Both the position numbers and the translations under genes were made by a program. The notes beneath the pieces were generated by a model. That model was not told the origin of the DNA. It did no database searches and saw only the letters and a list, made by a program, of their open reading frames with translations. This document shows positions 35,877 through 46,300 of a stretch of DNA of 64,000 bases, piece by piece. Origin of the DNA: Lantana camara (lineage: Eukaryota; Streptophyta; Magnoliopsida; Lamiales; Verbenaceae); contig CM074864.1 of assembly GCA_037501455.1 (NCBI GenBank), forward strand, positions 29,878,001 to 29,942,000, in the 5' to 3' direction. Numbering within the stretch: the stretch's first letter is position 1; each line of letters starts with the position of its first letter.

Positions 35877-38748
35877 TCACTGGGCTGGAGCGTCGGGCTC
35901 GGGAGGAGCAGTCGCAAGGGGAACAGGGGCCAACACATTGGCGTCAGAAGTTTGGGCTTCGCCAGGTTCCTCGACATCCACTGTGTCCATGACGGTGCCC
36001 TCGTCTTCTATTAGGAGGGGCTCGGGATCTACCCTATTGGCAGCAATAAACTCCCGTTTGAGCGTTTGCACCAGCTCCTCGTACTCCGGCTCCGCCAGGC
36101 TCTCGGTGGGATCCCCATCTTGGACCATGGGCTCGCAGTTTTCGTCCAGATCCATGCGTAAGCGCGCGTCAGTCCTAGCGCTTTCGGGTGCCAAGCCAAG
36201 TTTCACCATTTGCCCGATGGCTTTATGGAAGAAACGCCGTGCATTGTCGAAGCAATGGATGTTGGCCGCGAACACGAAAGCTTTGGAGCGTAAGAACTTC
36301 TTCATTGCCTCCCAGGATACCCTCGTCTCCAAGCCCTGTACTTTGCCCTGCAAGTCAGCAAGGGCCTTGTTTGCTTCCTCATTTCGGCGAGTGCTCTCCG
36401 CCAGCTGCCCACCCAGCTCCCGGTTCTGTTGCCTCAACCGGTCGCGCTCCACCTTCAACTCCTTATGACGCTCGTCAAGCGTGAGATAGGCCTCGTCCGC
36501 CTTCTGCAGATTCTCCCTCAGCTGATCCTTCTGAATGTTGGCAGCGGTCAGTTGGGAATGGATGTTGTTGTAATCCTCTTGCAACTGTACGGGGTCAGAG
36601 ATGCGTAATAATTTCTTGTATTTGGCCTTATGCTCGGAGTAGGCCTGCGCTCGCCCCTGCAAGTTCTTTAACCTAGGGATTACCTCCTGGAAAGTCAGAA
36701 ACAAAGGTTAGCGTTAGAATGGGTACAGTGGAAGTTGAAAGTCTTCAGAGGATGCTAAGGACTTACCGTCAGAAGGGCATGACAGGCATCGTCAGCAACA
36801 CGAGCGGCGTCATGCTCGTCCAGCTTATCATGATAGCCGGAAAACTGGAGTTTCCCGACGATGTCAGAAATGAGGTTCATGGAGTAGGTGCTCTTTTTCA
36901 AAAGCATCGGACCCTCGGTCCGTTGGCGCTTGTAGCGAGAGTCGCCCTTGCAGCCTATCTTCCAGAAATCTTCATCCTCTGATGAAGAAGTGTCGCTACC
37001 TTCGCCTCTGTGCCCCACGACCACCTCTTTCCCCTTGCCAGAAATTGGGATAGAGTCTGGCATCCTCTTCCTCTTCCCCTGTCGGTCGGCCCGGAGAGTT
37101 TCGTGGATACGGATATGTTCCCCCGAGCGGTTCCGGGACCCGCTCGAGCTCAGTGTAATCGGACCCTCGGTGGCCACCGGCGGAGGAGTAGCCCCACGGG
37201 TACCCTCCACTGTTAAGTCTTCGATGGGGCCCCTAAGGGGAGCTTCATTCCCTGCGCGACCACGGGCGCCGTTATTCCCTCGGCCGGCTCCTCGCCGGGT
37301 TCCCCTCCCCTTCGGAGCATTGGGCGGACGATTTTGTTGTTGTTGCGAGGGTTGAGGGTCAGCGGCGGGTCCTTGAGCGCCCAACATGCGGGAAAGAGCC
37401 TCAGCATTCATGCCTCGCGATAGTATTTGAACACCTGCAAATAAAGAAGAAACGAGCTTCAGAAGTGGGTTGCTTGGATCGCAGATGCAAAAAATACAGC
37501 AATCACACCAAGTTAGAAAGTTATTCTAACAGTTAGAGCAGTTAGTTCCTAGAATCTAACCATCGAGGGCCATGATGTCAGCTGGAGGGTTGAGTATCAT
37601 GTCTGGAGGGCAAGATAGTCCATAGCGGAACAATATTCCCTCGTTCTTAATCAAAGTCTCCGCCTTAATCAACTTCTTCTCACTCCTCATCTCAAAGGCT
37701 AGTCCCATCGCCCAATCCTCAAAGGCCTTAATCCTTATCCTTTCCCTAACCAGAGGACCCTCGCCATGAATCATCCACTGACGGTGAACCCCAAAAATCC
37801 CCCCAGGGGCCCCCACGAAGAAATACTTCTCCTTCCAATGTTCGCCGTAGGAAGTGGACGGGGAGTCTATCATTTTAAAGCCTGATTTGGCCTGGGCGTA
37901 ATAAAACCCGTCCGTAGGCGACGAGCATGGCGAGCGGGCAACTTGTATCAAGCTGTCAAAATTGGCAATCGAGGATGCATAGCCTAAGGCTCTCATCGCT
38001 ATTATGAAAGTGTTGATTACGGCTATGCCGTTGGGCAAAATTTGTGAAGGGCAAAGCGCTAGGTGGTGGTAAATGATAGCGGGTGAGCGATAGGGAACCT
38101 TAAACCCCCAGCCAAGACCGCATCCCAATAAACCGTCATCATCCCCGATGGTGGTTGATTTGCCCTCTCCCCCTCCTCAGGAAGTCGCATGGGGAATACC
38201 GCTTCATCCCAATAAGCTTTCGCCCTCAACTCCTCCAAATCGTCGAGCGTCAGAATACTCACAATCTCGTCCGGAGATCTGTCAGTTTGATGACGATTAT
38301 CCTGCCTCACTCGAGTGGCAGGCTCCCTTCCTCTCCTTTGGCGCCTTCTGGAAGGTTCAGCCTCAAACGGGCGCCCGGATGGCCCCGCTTCGCCCTCAGG
38401 AGCCATCACTGCCACGGTGATCCTGTGATCTTGGGGTCTCACGGCACTATTCAACACCGGGAATACCCTCTCCCCCTGCCTTTGCATTTCCATCACGTTT
38501 TGCATCTCTTCAAAGAGGTCATTCAGCCCTCCAGGGGCACGCTCGTTCATCCCTTGAACGGCAGCGTCCACCTCTTCTTCTCCGGCATCAGCCGGAGCCC
38601 GGGCCACCGAAATCGCCATGGGAATCCCCTCACCTGGGGACGCCCTAGCCAGGGGAACAGCTGTGGGAACATCGCCGTGAGGAGAAGAGCTCCCCACTGA
38701 CATCTCCTCAATCTCCCTTACGTAATCGTCAGCTGGGTTTCCGGCCAT
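35877..38748 (-). pseudogene. Antisense spliced ORF of the Tat element (plant 'putative gypsy-type transposon' domain)
   Basis: Minus-strand gene model. ATG is at 38748 (MAGNPADDYV). The first exon runs to 37561 with one frame change near 38080-38100. Intron 37560-37435 has GT at its start and TTTGCAG at its end, phase 1, and joins ...MALD to GVQILSRGMNAEAL. Intron 36766-36687 has donor GTAAGT and acceptor TTTCCAG, phase 0, and joins HALLT to EVIPRLKNLQ. The stop is at 35877. The exon-1 C-terminal part (YHHLALCPSQILPNG, FYYAQAKSGFK, WKEKYFFVGAP) resembles the conserved domain called 'putative gypsy type transposon' in antisense ORFs of plant elements. The last exon is a long coiled-coil-like, Glu/Lys/Gln-rich region. 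Function is unknown; the frame change suggests this copy is not functional. Confidence 0.8.
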
Positions 38749-39036
38749 GTTCGCTTTTCGACTTTTGAAGACGGGGTTTCTAGCAGAGAACTCAAGGAGG
38801 GAGAAAATTTCTGAAACAAATTCAATGGCAGGAAGTGGCTCTTCACTCAAGGGTTTCACTCACTCAACCTAAAACCTAATGTTAGCGCGAGGAAAATAAG
38901 AACAATGTTAGGGAATTTTACCTAAAGTTTGAAGAACGGAAACTCGCCGGAATCACTAAGAGTTGTAGGGATTTCTTGCTGCGTATATGCTTGGAGAAAA
39001 CGAAATACGTGAAAGAGATCCTAGAGTGCTGTAAAT

Positions 39037-39050
39037 CCCTATTTATAGGG
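39037..39050 (-). promoter_or_regulatory. Candidate antisense promoter (TATA box)
   Basis: The minus strand reads CCCTATAAATAGGG about 290 bp upstream of the antisense ATG at 38748, closely matching the sense LTR box (TATAAATAGGGG). This fits an independent antisense transcription unit. Confidence 0.6.
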
Positions 39051-39338
39051 GATGACTTACACTGATTAGGGTTTGGGATTTCAAATGGCAATCATTTCCC
39101 GCCTAGGAAATCCCCCCACTTTTGGTAACCGCCTCACGTCTCCCGGAGTGCACGCGCCCACGTTCCCACTCAGCATTAAATGCGGACATGACTTCAATTA
39201 ATGCGGTGTCAGACTGTGTCCGTTACGGAAGGCAACCGGTCACTTCCCCAGCAAGGGCTTGACCCTTGAGTAATTCAAAATCCTAGGCTCCCTCCATATT
39301 AAAATTCTACAGTACGCTCGAGCGATACTACAGAATTT

Positions 39339-39349
39339 GGGGGGCAAAA
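39339..39349 (+). other. Tat polypurine tract
   Basis: GGGGGGCAAAA directly before the 3' LTR start at 39350. Confidence 0.85.
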
Positions 39350-40196
39350 TGATGAGGCTCAGAAACGCGCTTGTATCAGAGTCGTCCACGTGTCGTCATC
39401 GATTGATTTGAAGACTATACGCTCGCATTGATGGGCTCGCGGGCCAACCCAACCCACTCACTTGCCAACTAATACAGGCCATTGGGCCTCGGCTCACTAT
39501 TCAGGTAAAGGGCCAGAGCCGATAGGCTTGGCGCTCGCGTCTCGGCCCTCAGGGTTACCCTTCTCAGGGAAACACCCATACGAGGACCCCATTCTTGATG
39601 CTCGGTATTTTGGCGCTCAAGGGTCATCTACCGTGGGGGGCCCATCTGTACACTCTTCGAGCGTCACCAGCGCTCGTAAAGGATCCTACCCCACTGCGAT
39701 GGATCCGAACCTCAGCAAGGATGACTTCGGGCCTTCCACTCACGCGACCCTCGCCAACAACCTCTGACACAAAGGTAGTGCGCGCCTTGTACCGACACGC
39801 CGCCTCCTTTTCAAAAACGTCACTCTCATACCACCACAGGCTGCCACGTGTTAGGGCAACACAGGTTTGGGACCACACGGTCAATTTACCCATTTACCCT
39901 CACCCCTAACATATAAATAGGGGAGAACACATGCTTTCTTCCCCAAGTCATCATCTGCATACAAACCACGCATATTATTCTGGGCATTTCCACTCATCTT
40001 CTCAAGCTTCTCATCATTTTCACCACAGTAGCATCATCCTTGCAACTTGCATTCTTGGTGTTATCCTAGCTGGAAGAATCCACGCTTAAGAGGAAACCCA
40101 GATCCTGAGGCCCTCACGCCTGTGATGGTCTTTCCCTTTTCATACAAATACTAAAGTGTTGTTGCATTTTTGGAAACCTGATTTCCAGCACCATCA
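39350..40196 (+). repeat. Tat element 3' LTR (847 bp)
   Basis: Same length as the 5' LTR with about 14 substitutions; followed by the CATGT duplication. Confidence 0.97.
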
Positions 40197-40201
40197 CATG
40201 T

Positions 40202-41499
40202 ATTCTATCATATAATAACAATTTGGGATCAAAGAATTGATTGGATCAAAATCCCAAAAATGAAATTTTATGCAGTAGCTTTTGCTCTGCCAGACGGTAT
40301 GGGAACGGTTGTTCTGGCTTCCCTTTGAAAATGGGAAGGGCCGTTCCCATGCCCTTCCAAAGCGCGCCAGCGCTTTTAAATTTTAAAATGTGCGCTTTGC
40401 TGGGAATGGCCCTTCTGGCACGTAGGCCAAAATGGGAACGGCCGTTCCCAGTCTCGCTGGCCTCCTTTACACAGAAGCCTGGGAATGACCGTTCCCAAAA
40501 TGCACTAAGGCGGGAAGGGTCGTTCCCAGTTTCTGCAAATTGAAAAATATAGCAGAAGCAGGGCAACAGCTACGGCATCAACAACAACAAGGCAAGATAT
40601 CAATTTTAGTCACCTAAGTTTGCAAGAAATCTGGGAAATAAAATGCATATATGATCATAGTACCACAATACCCCATTTAAACACATAAATCATGAAAAAT
40701 TATCAAAGATCATGGATTTCAAGTTCATGCTCCAACCTTCACAAAATCTCAAATTTGGGCAAGGATTCATGCTATAAATCATGTTATAATCATGTATTCA
40801 TATATCAAACAACAATCAATCCATAAACTCCATGATTCTCAAACCCTAGCTATTTCATATAAGATCAAATATCACTAATTCATGCAAGCACCCGCCTTTG
40901 AAGAAGAAGAAATGGAGAAGAAAGATGATGATGATGATTATGCTTCAAATCTTGAGATATTTCTTGGAAATCTTGGATGAAATTTGATAAAATCCTTTCT
41001 CCCTTTTTGCTTGAATGAACCGAGAGTGAAGGGAAGCAAATATGTTGGGAGAATTGGATTAAAGTGATCAAGGAAGCTTGGAGATGCATATACCGTTTCA
41101 TCCCATTTTGAAATGTGTGAAATGCCACAATTTGCAATTTAATCCTTCAAGTGTTCAAGTCATGCAATTGAGGATATGTAGTTTTGAAATATGATCAATC
41201 AAGTCCTTGAAAAGTCATGCAATTAAGTCCCTAATTTTAAAGAAATGAATATGTGGGACAATTTTGGTAATTAAAGCACTCTCGGTAATTATTTCATGTA
41301 ATAAATATTTTTCCATGACTTGAAATAATTTTCCAATGATATGAAATCATATATTTCACATAAGTAATATATCATGAATTTTATAAAAATATGGAATGTC
41401 ACGTAGGAAAATAAAAATTTAAAAGAATTAAAATAAATCCTACGCTCAAAATCTCAGACGTGACGTGCTTACCTGTTCATCCGAAACCGGGGCGTTACA
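40202..41499 (-). repeat. Gypsy A 5' LTR, U3 part
   Basis: Continuation of the LTR from 27789 after the Tat insertion. Its last part (40963-41499) matches the window's left edge. It ends with GGGGCGTTACA on the plus strand and is followed by an unrelated exon at 41500, which gives the element boundary. Confidence 0.92.
40301..40527. repeat. Six-copy GGGAA-type palindrome array in gypsy A U3
   Basis: Copies at about 40301, 40333, 40402, 40434, 40481 and 40512 follow the pattern GGGAA(C/G/T)GGCC(G/C)TTCCC; the copy at 40434 is the perfect palindrome GGGAACGGCCGTTCCC. The same motif is arrayed in gypsy B LTRs. Confidence 0.85.
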
Positions 41500-42735
41500 T
41501 CTCCTCACCCTCATCTTGCTCCTCAGCTTCATCCTTCCCCTCACCAACATCCCCTTCAACCCGTTGTACAACAGAGTTCTCAGCAGCTGTCTTCCTTCTT
41601 TTGTTAGACTTTGCACGCTTATTAGATTTTTTCCTCTTACCATCTTTCTTCTCCTCGTCCACATCATCCTCTAAACCATCATCATCATCAACCTCATTTT
41701 GAAAGGCAGACTCCAGTAGATCCTCTACACAATCAAGCAACTTAAGCTCCTTTTTATTAGTAGGTTTAATTTGATATAGCTGCAAGCAAACATAACGTTT
41801 TTAATCATAATGTTTACTTACGTCGGAGAAGGTCAGCTTGCTAAAACGCTTTTCAATTTCCTTCTTTTGTGCAGGCAAATTACTCTTCCCCCACTTCAAA
41901 AACCGTGGGAAGGCCTGCACCAGCACGGCATGCCCACAGGAGGGAAAATGCTCAATGAACCAAGCCTGGATTTAAAACAGACTAGGGGGATCAAAAAGAC
42001 AAACACAATAACCGCGTAGATATAAAAAACAAGATAACAATATATATGTTCTTACCATCAGCCCCATGGTACAACCATCAAGAAACTATTTGGAATCAAC
42101 TTTGAACTTCTCAATTGACAAAACCAAAAAATTATAAACAGCAGCACCCCAAGCGAATCGGTCGATATACGTTAAGTCATCTACATAGCATATCAGACCA
42201 ATTGGCAGCTTAAGGCTGCTGCGTGGAAAAAACAATGTAGAAAAAACAAACAATATGAACATTCTTGCAAAATCATCGATGCCTTCGGCATCACTCCTAC
42301 AAGCCAAGCCCTGTAACTTGGCCAATATGTTAGCACGTGTCACCCTACTGTTTTTGTTGTCAAAATACAGTTGCCGGAATCGTGATTTCACTCTAATATA
42401 AGGATCAACAGGATTACCCTCACATTGTAGCCCCAATACAATTGAGAGCTCTCTGTCAGTAAAGGGTACACTGACTTGCCAAAGTTGAATGTCCGTAGAT
42501 CCACGTTATAACGTTCCAGCAGTGCCCCAGCGCGTTTGTTTGTACCTTGAACTCCATGCATTTGAAGGAATGAGCCAAATGAAGTCGCCAATATCCTTTG
42601 CCTTTGGGCATCAGTTAGCACACCAATTTCGGCCATTTTTTTAGTAAAATATGTTGGCGAGCAACGGCATTGTATTTCGTCGCGCCGCGTAGTTTTACTA
42701 CTGGACCTATTTGAGATTTGCTTCAATCTAGCCAT
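41500..42735 (-). pseudogene. Transposon-derived plant gene remnant, interrupted by gypsy A
   Basis: Minus strand, ATG at 42735 (MARLKQISNRSS). Exon 1 runs to 42056 with a frame change near 42450 (between FNFGKS and VPFTDRELS) and an in-frame TAG at 42088. Then intron (donor GTAAGA), exon 41965-41822 (AWFIEHFPSCGHAV), intron (donor GTAAGT, acceptor TTGCAG), and exon 41779-41500, which is Lys/Asp/Glu-rich with nuclear-localisation-like KRKKSNKRAK. The frame stops abruptly where gypsy A begins. The conserved LGLQCEGNP, YVDDL and FAWGAAVY blocks recall the large plant families linked to DUF1985/Ulp1-type or plant-mobile-domain proteins, often carried by Mutator-like elements. That family assignment is an inference. 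The rest of the gene should lie beyond the left edge of the window. Confidence 0.7.
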
Positions 42736-43267
42736 TGGAACTAATTGAGAACAAAAACTACCCAATTAATTACAAGCCCTAAACGCCGAATTGGAATCCC
42801 TAAATGCCGAATTAATACCCACAAATCCGGAATTAAAAACCTAAATTACAGTATCAGGGTTGTTACAATTACCGGATGTGGGGGCAGAAGTATGGAGGCC
42901 GGAATGCTCGTCTGCTGCGGCAGGTTACAGGTATCGGGTTCTGAAAGATGAAGCTTCTCAAAAATGATTGAAAGATTGGGTTTCACTGGCATTCAAGAAG
43001 GGCACAATGGTCTTTTTACACGTTTTAGGGGTTTATAAAAAATATGTTATGTATTAAGGATGTAAAATTGGTTATTTTTAAATTGGGATGTTTGGGATAA
43101 GTCATTACCCTGATGAAACATTAATTATTCGTACGTTAATTCATTTTATTTTTCTCTGAAATTCAGGTTGACAATTGATTACCAGTTTCCTTCAGCAACT
43201 AGATTTCTTCTCTTCCCCTTATCTATGAAAATCCTTCTGAAACCCTAACGCCAGAAGAGGACCAATC
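42736..43267. other. Intergenic region between the gene remnant and the FYVE-SYLF gene
   Basis: Head-to-head spacer of about 0.5 kb. It must contain the FYVE-SYLF promoter, but I see no convincing TATA box, only AT-rich sequence near 43030-43160 and CT-rich sequence at 43200-43235. Confidence 0.5.
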
Positions 43268-43323
43268 ATGGCCTAATGCCTGAAGAGTCCTTTCCCCGTA
43301 TCTCTGAAAACCCTAATGCCTGA
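43268..43323 (+). promoter_or_regulatory. Upstream ORFs in the FYVE-SYLF leader
   Basis: A two-codon uORF ATG GCC TAA (43268-43276) shares its last base with the ATG of a second uORF (43276-43323, 15 codons plus stop), giving a TAATG overlap. The second uORF overlaps an ATG at 43316 that is in frame with the main ORF. The region is an imperfect tandem duplication in which the CAATCATGG start context occurs twice (43264 and 43333). Confidence 0.6.
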
Positions 43324-43336
43324 AGAGGGAGCAATC

Positions 43337-46300
43337 ATGGGGGAGGAACCGGATAGCCTCTCCATGGACTCCAAATTGCAATACCCCAAAATTCCGCTCG
43401 AAGATTACGTGCCCAGAATTTGCTCGCCAAGGGTAAAATTTAAATTTTTGCTTTGATGTTATCTTTGTTTTATTTAGATGAGACTCTGCTACCCGTCGGT
43501 TTGGGATTCAGTTGAGTTCGTAGAGTTTGTTTGATGGTGCTGTTTAAATCCTTATGAATCATGTAACATCTGCATTTTATCTTTTTTTTCCTTTTATTAA
43601 CTCTGGCTTGGGAAAGATGATTTCCAGTTATGTTTGGTAGTATACTAGTTCAATTGTGAAGGAAAGCAGCTCAAGCCAATTCAGGTTTTGATTGTTGCTA
43701 TACAGTTGGTGGTGAACTTATATAAGATGTAATTGCCCGGAGGTACAGAATTGGGAAGAAATTATCAGGGAAATGTTGGTGGGACTTCCTTCGAATTACA
43801 TTTTGTTCTTGAGCTGATTACCTACCAAGTATAGAGTCTATGCTGCAAGACTTCGTTGAGACACTAAAGGCTTTGTTGATTGCATAGATAATTCAAGAAA
43901 AAGTTAGAGTTTTTTAATGGACAGGAGCAGGAGATTTGTGCTGAATGTTATTGGCTAAAGAATTGCTTGTTAGAACCCACCTCCTGGGAATAGAGTTATT
44001 GTGTTACCAGATTCTTATTTATGCCGACAAGATGTTTAACCCTTATTTGTGAAATAATTTCACATCAATTAAGCTAGATCTAGAAGTACAAGGGGTCTAG
44101 TTCCAACTATTCTATAGAATGGTTAGATGGGTTGTTTCGAAGTGTTTTTTGACGTATCCTCATTATTCAGGTTTATGAAGAATGTCACAACTATATTGAA
44201 GACTGTAACCTGGGATCATTAGATAATGATATGCGACAAACAGTGGAGCATCCTTTGAAAACAGACGACGAAAGTGCTCTTACTCGATTGAATAGTGATG
44301 GAGAAAATGTCTTAGATAATGGCAAGCAAAATTTTAGTAAAAATTTTTACTATGACACACGAATTTCTGAAGAAACTGATTCTTGGAACATGGGTCTCTA
44401 TAAAAATGGAAACTACATGCCTGATGCCGGCTTGGGTTGGAATGAGTGTATTGAAGAGGAAGACAAGGAAATGACATTGTGGGATGTGGTTCTTGACATG
44501 TTACTAGCAGCCAGAGGAAAATTCACTGCTCTCACCTCTGGTGATATAATTTATAGATACGGCATACCCTGGATGCCAAGCCACGTTCTAGAACAAGCTT
44601 GGAATGAAATGGCTCAAACCATTACAGATGCCAATTTTGGTAAAATGAAGGAGATTCTGGAAGCAGCCCCACCAAAATGGTTGCCAGATAGTGCTGCTGC
44701 TGCATGTATGCTTTGCAATGTGCGATTTCATCCTATCATGTGTTCGAGACACCATTGCAGATTTTGTGGTGGGATTTTCTGCAATAGTTGCTCCAAAGGA
44801 AGGAGCTTGATGCCTTCAAAGTTCAGAACAGGGGACCCACAAAGAGTTTGTGATGTGTGCTGTGTGAGGCTCGAGTGTATCCAGACATGCTTGAGGGGCC
44901 AAGTTAGTCGTGCAGCACAGGCGCCGACACATGATTTGACTGACTTGAGTACATTGAGATCTTGGCTTAACTTCCCCTGGGGTCAGTCTATGGAGGATGA
45001 AATATACAAGGCAGCTAACACTATTCAAGGGTATACTAAGGTATTTGTCCTGACAGCATAATGCTGCCCGTTGCTGTATTTAACTATGTATGGAATTTGT
45101 GCTTGTAATTTCGCCTCCGACTTGTCAAACTACGAGGGTGTCTACTGATATTATTTTAAGTAGTTTAAAATTTTCTGTAGGTATGATATGTTTTTGGAGC
45201 TTAGAATATGCTCCTAATTTATAAATGGGTTGAAGGGCTTTGATAAAATAAGATCTAATAGCTTATAAGATTCTTTTTCTAGCTTATGAGTTTTAACTGT
45301 GTGTGTCAAAAACGAGAAATTGTGAGTCTATTTAGTACAATAAAGACGAAAAATAAATACTAACTTTTATTTTGATGCAAATTAATTTTTATGATGATAG
45401 AAATATAATATTAAAAGAAAATTAAGGCTATTATTGTTATTTTTTAGTGTTTGAATTTACACAACTCACCAGCAATTCTTTTGCTATCTTGGGAAGCTTA
45501 ATTTTCTTTTACGAGCTTATAAGCTCAAAACAACTTACGTGTTTCTTGCTGAAAAGATTACCAAACACTTTAGAGGAGCTTACAAAGTCTCAAACATCTT
45601 ATAAGATGATTTAAAGAGCACAGAAGCCCAACCAAACACTTCTTACGAATGCTTGTTTGACTTCTCCTGTTCTCCAGTATTGAGATAGAATGGCTGTTTA
45701 TTCAAATCATAAGCGTAATCACTAAAAATTCTCATATGCAGAATACAAACACCTCTTATGAATGCTTGTTTGACTTCTCCAGTATTGGGATAGAATAGCT
45801 GTTTATTCAAATGACAAGCATAATCAGAAAAAGTTATCATATGCAGAAGATTTTATTGTTCCACTCATGTGGGCTGAGAATTTACTCTATCTATACTGTA
45901 GGTTGGAAGCTTGACACCTGAAAAATCCATACCAGGTGCAATTCTGAAGCAAGCTAAGGGCCTTGCTATCTTAACAGTTGCAAAACTTGGCTTGATGGTT
46001 ACATACAATATTGGGACTGGATTAGTGGTTGCTCGTAGAGAAGATGGATCTTGGTCCCCACCATCTGCTATTGCATCCTTTGGCGTGGGTTGGGGAGCAC
46101 AGGTCAGTGGAGGAGTGAATCCCCTTGTTTATGTTTGTGCTGAATTAGTAGAAAGATATGCTCACAACTATAAGCCTTTGCAGTTTCTTGTTTTTCTTTT
46201 GAATCCTGAAAATTTTGGCATAGTCTTTCTGCTTGGCTGCTTTCCATTTTCACTAGGCTTGGTTCTAGGACAGGGAAGAAAAGAAAAGAGAAATGATGGT

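Larger units (their letters stand above)
27790..40196 (+). mobile_element. Tat-lineage Ty3/gypsy retrotransposon inserted in gypsy A 5' LTR
   Basis: A complete 12.4-kb element: LTRs 27790-28636 and 39350-40196 (847 bp each), target duplication CATGT at 27785-27789 and 40197-40201. Gag-pol is sense; a spliced ORF lies antisense between pol and the 3' LTR. A second, archaeal-type RNase H and the antisense ORF are hallmarks of the plant Tat lineage (Retand/Grande-like). By hand I count about 14 LTR substitutions and two 1-bp indels, so it is probably older than the copia insertion. Confidence 0.96.
1..41499 (-). mobile_element. Gypsy A: nested Ty3/gypsy chromovirus (Tekay/Del-like), left end beyond the window
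   Basis: A minus-strand LTR retrotransposon that forms the framework of the nest. Its parts, in element order, are the 5' LTR (41499 down to 26436, split by the Tat element), a PBS at 26427-26415, gag (26181 to 25876, then 14968 to about 14400), protease and the start of RT (to 13480), the rest of pol (3473 to 782), a purine tract at 759-745 and the 3' LTR (743 to 1, running off the window). Reading across each younger insertion restores continuity of the domains. A C-terminal chromodomain after integrase places it among chromoviruses; Tekay/Del is the likeliest clade. Multiple stops and frameshifts make it non-coding today. Its own target duplication cannot be checked because the left flank is outside the window. 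Confidence 0.93.

Noticed and set aside
37556..38128. Separate minus-strand gene beginning at 38128
   Set aside because: The frame has no ATG there and continues the domain started at 38748 after a one-base frame change; it joins by splicing to the next exon.
40241..40566. Overlapping ORFs of about 100 residues on both strands
   Set aside because: They are produced by the GGGAA/TTCCC palindrome array; both strands look coding only because the DNA is repetitive and stop-poor. The same applies to 49820-50086 and 55433-55684.
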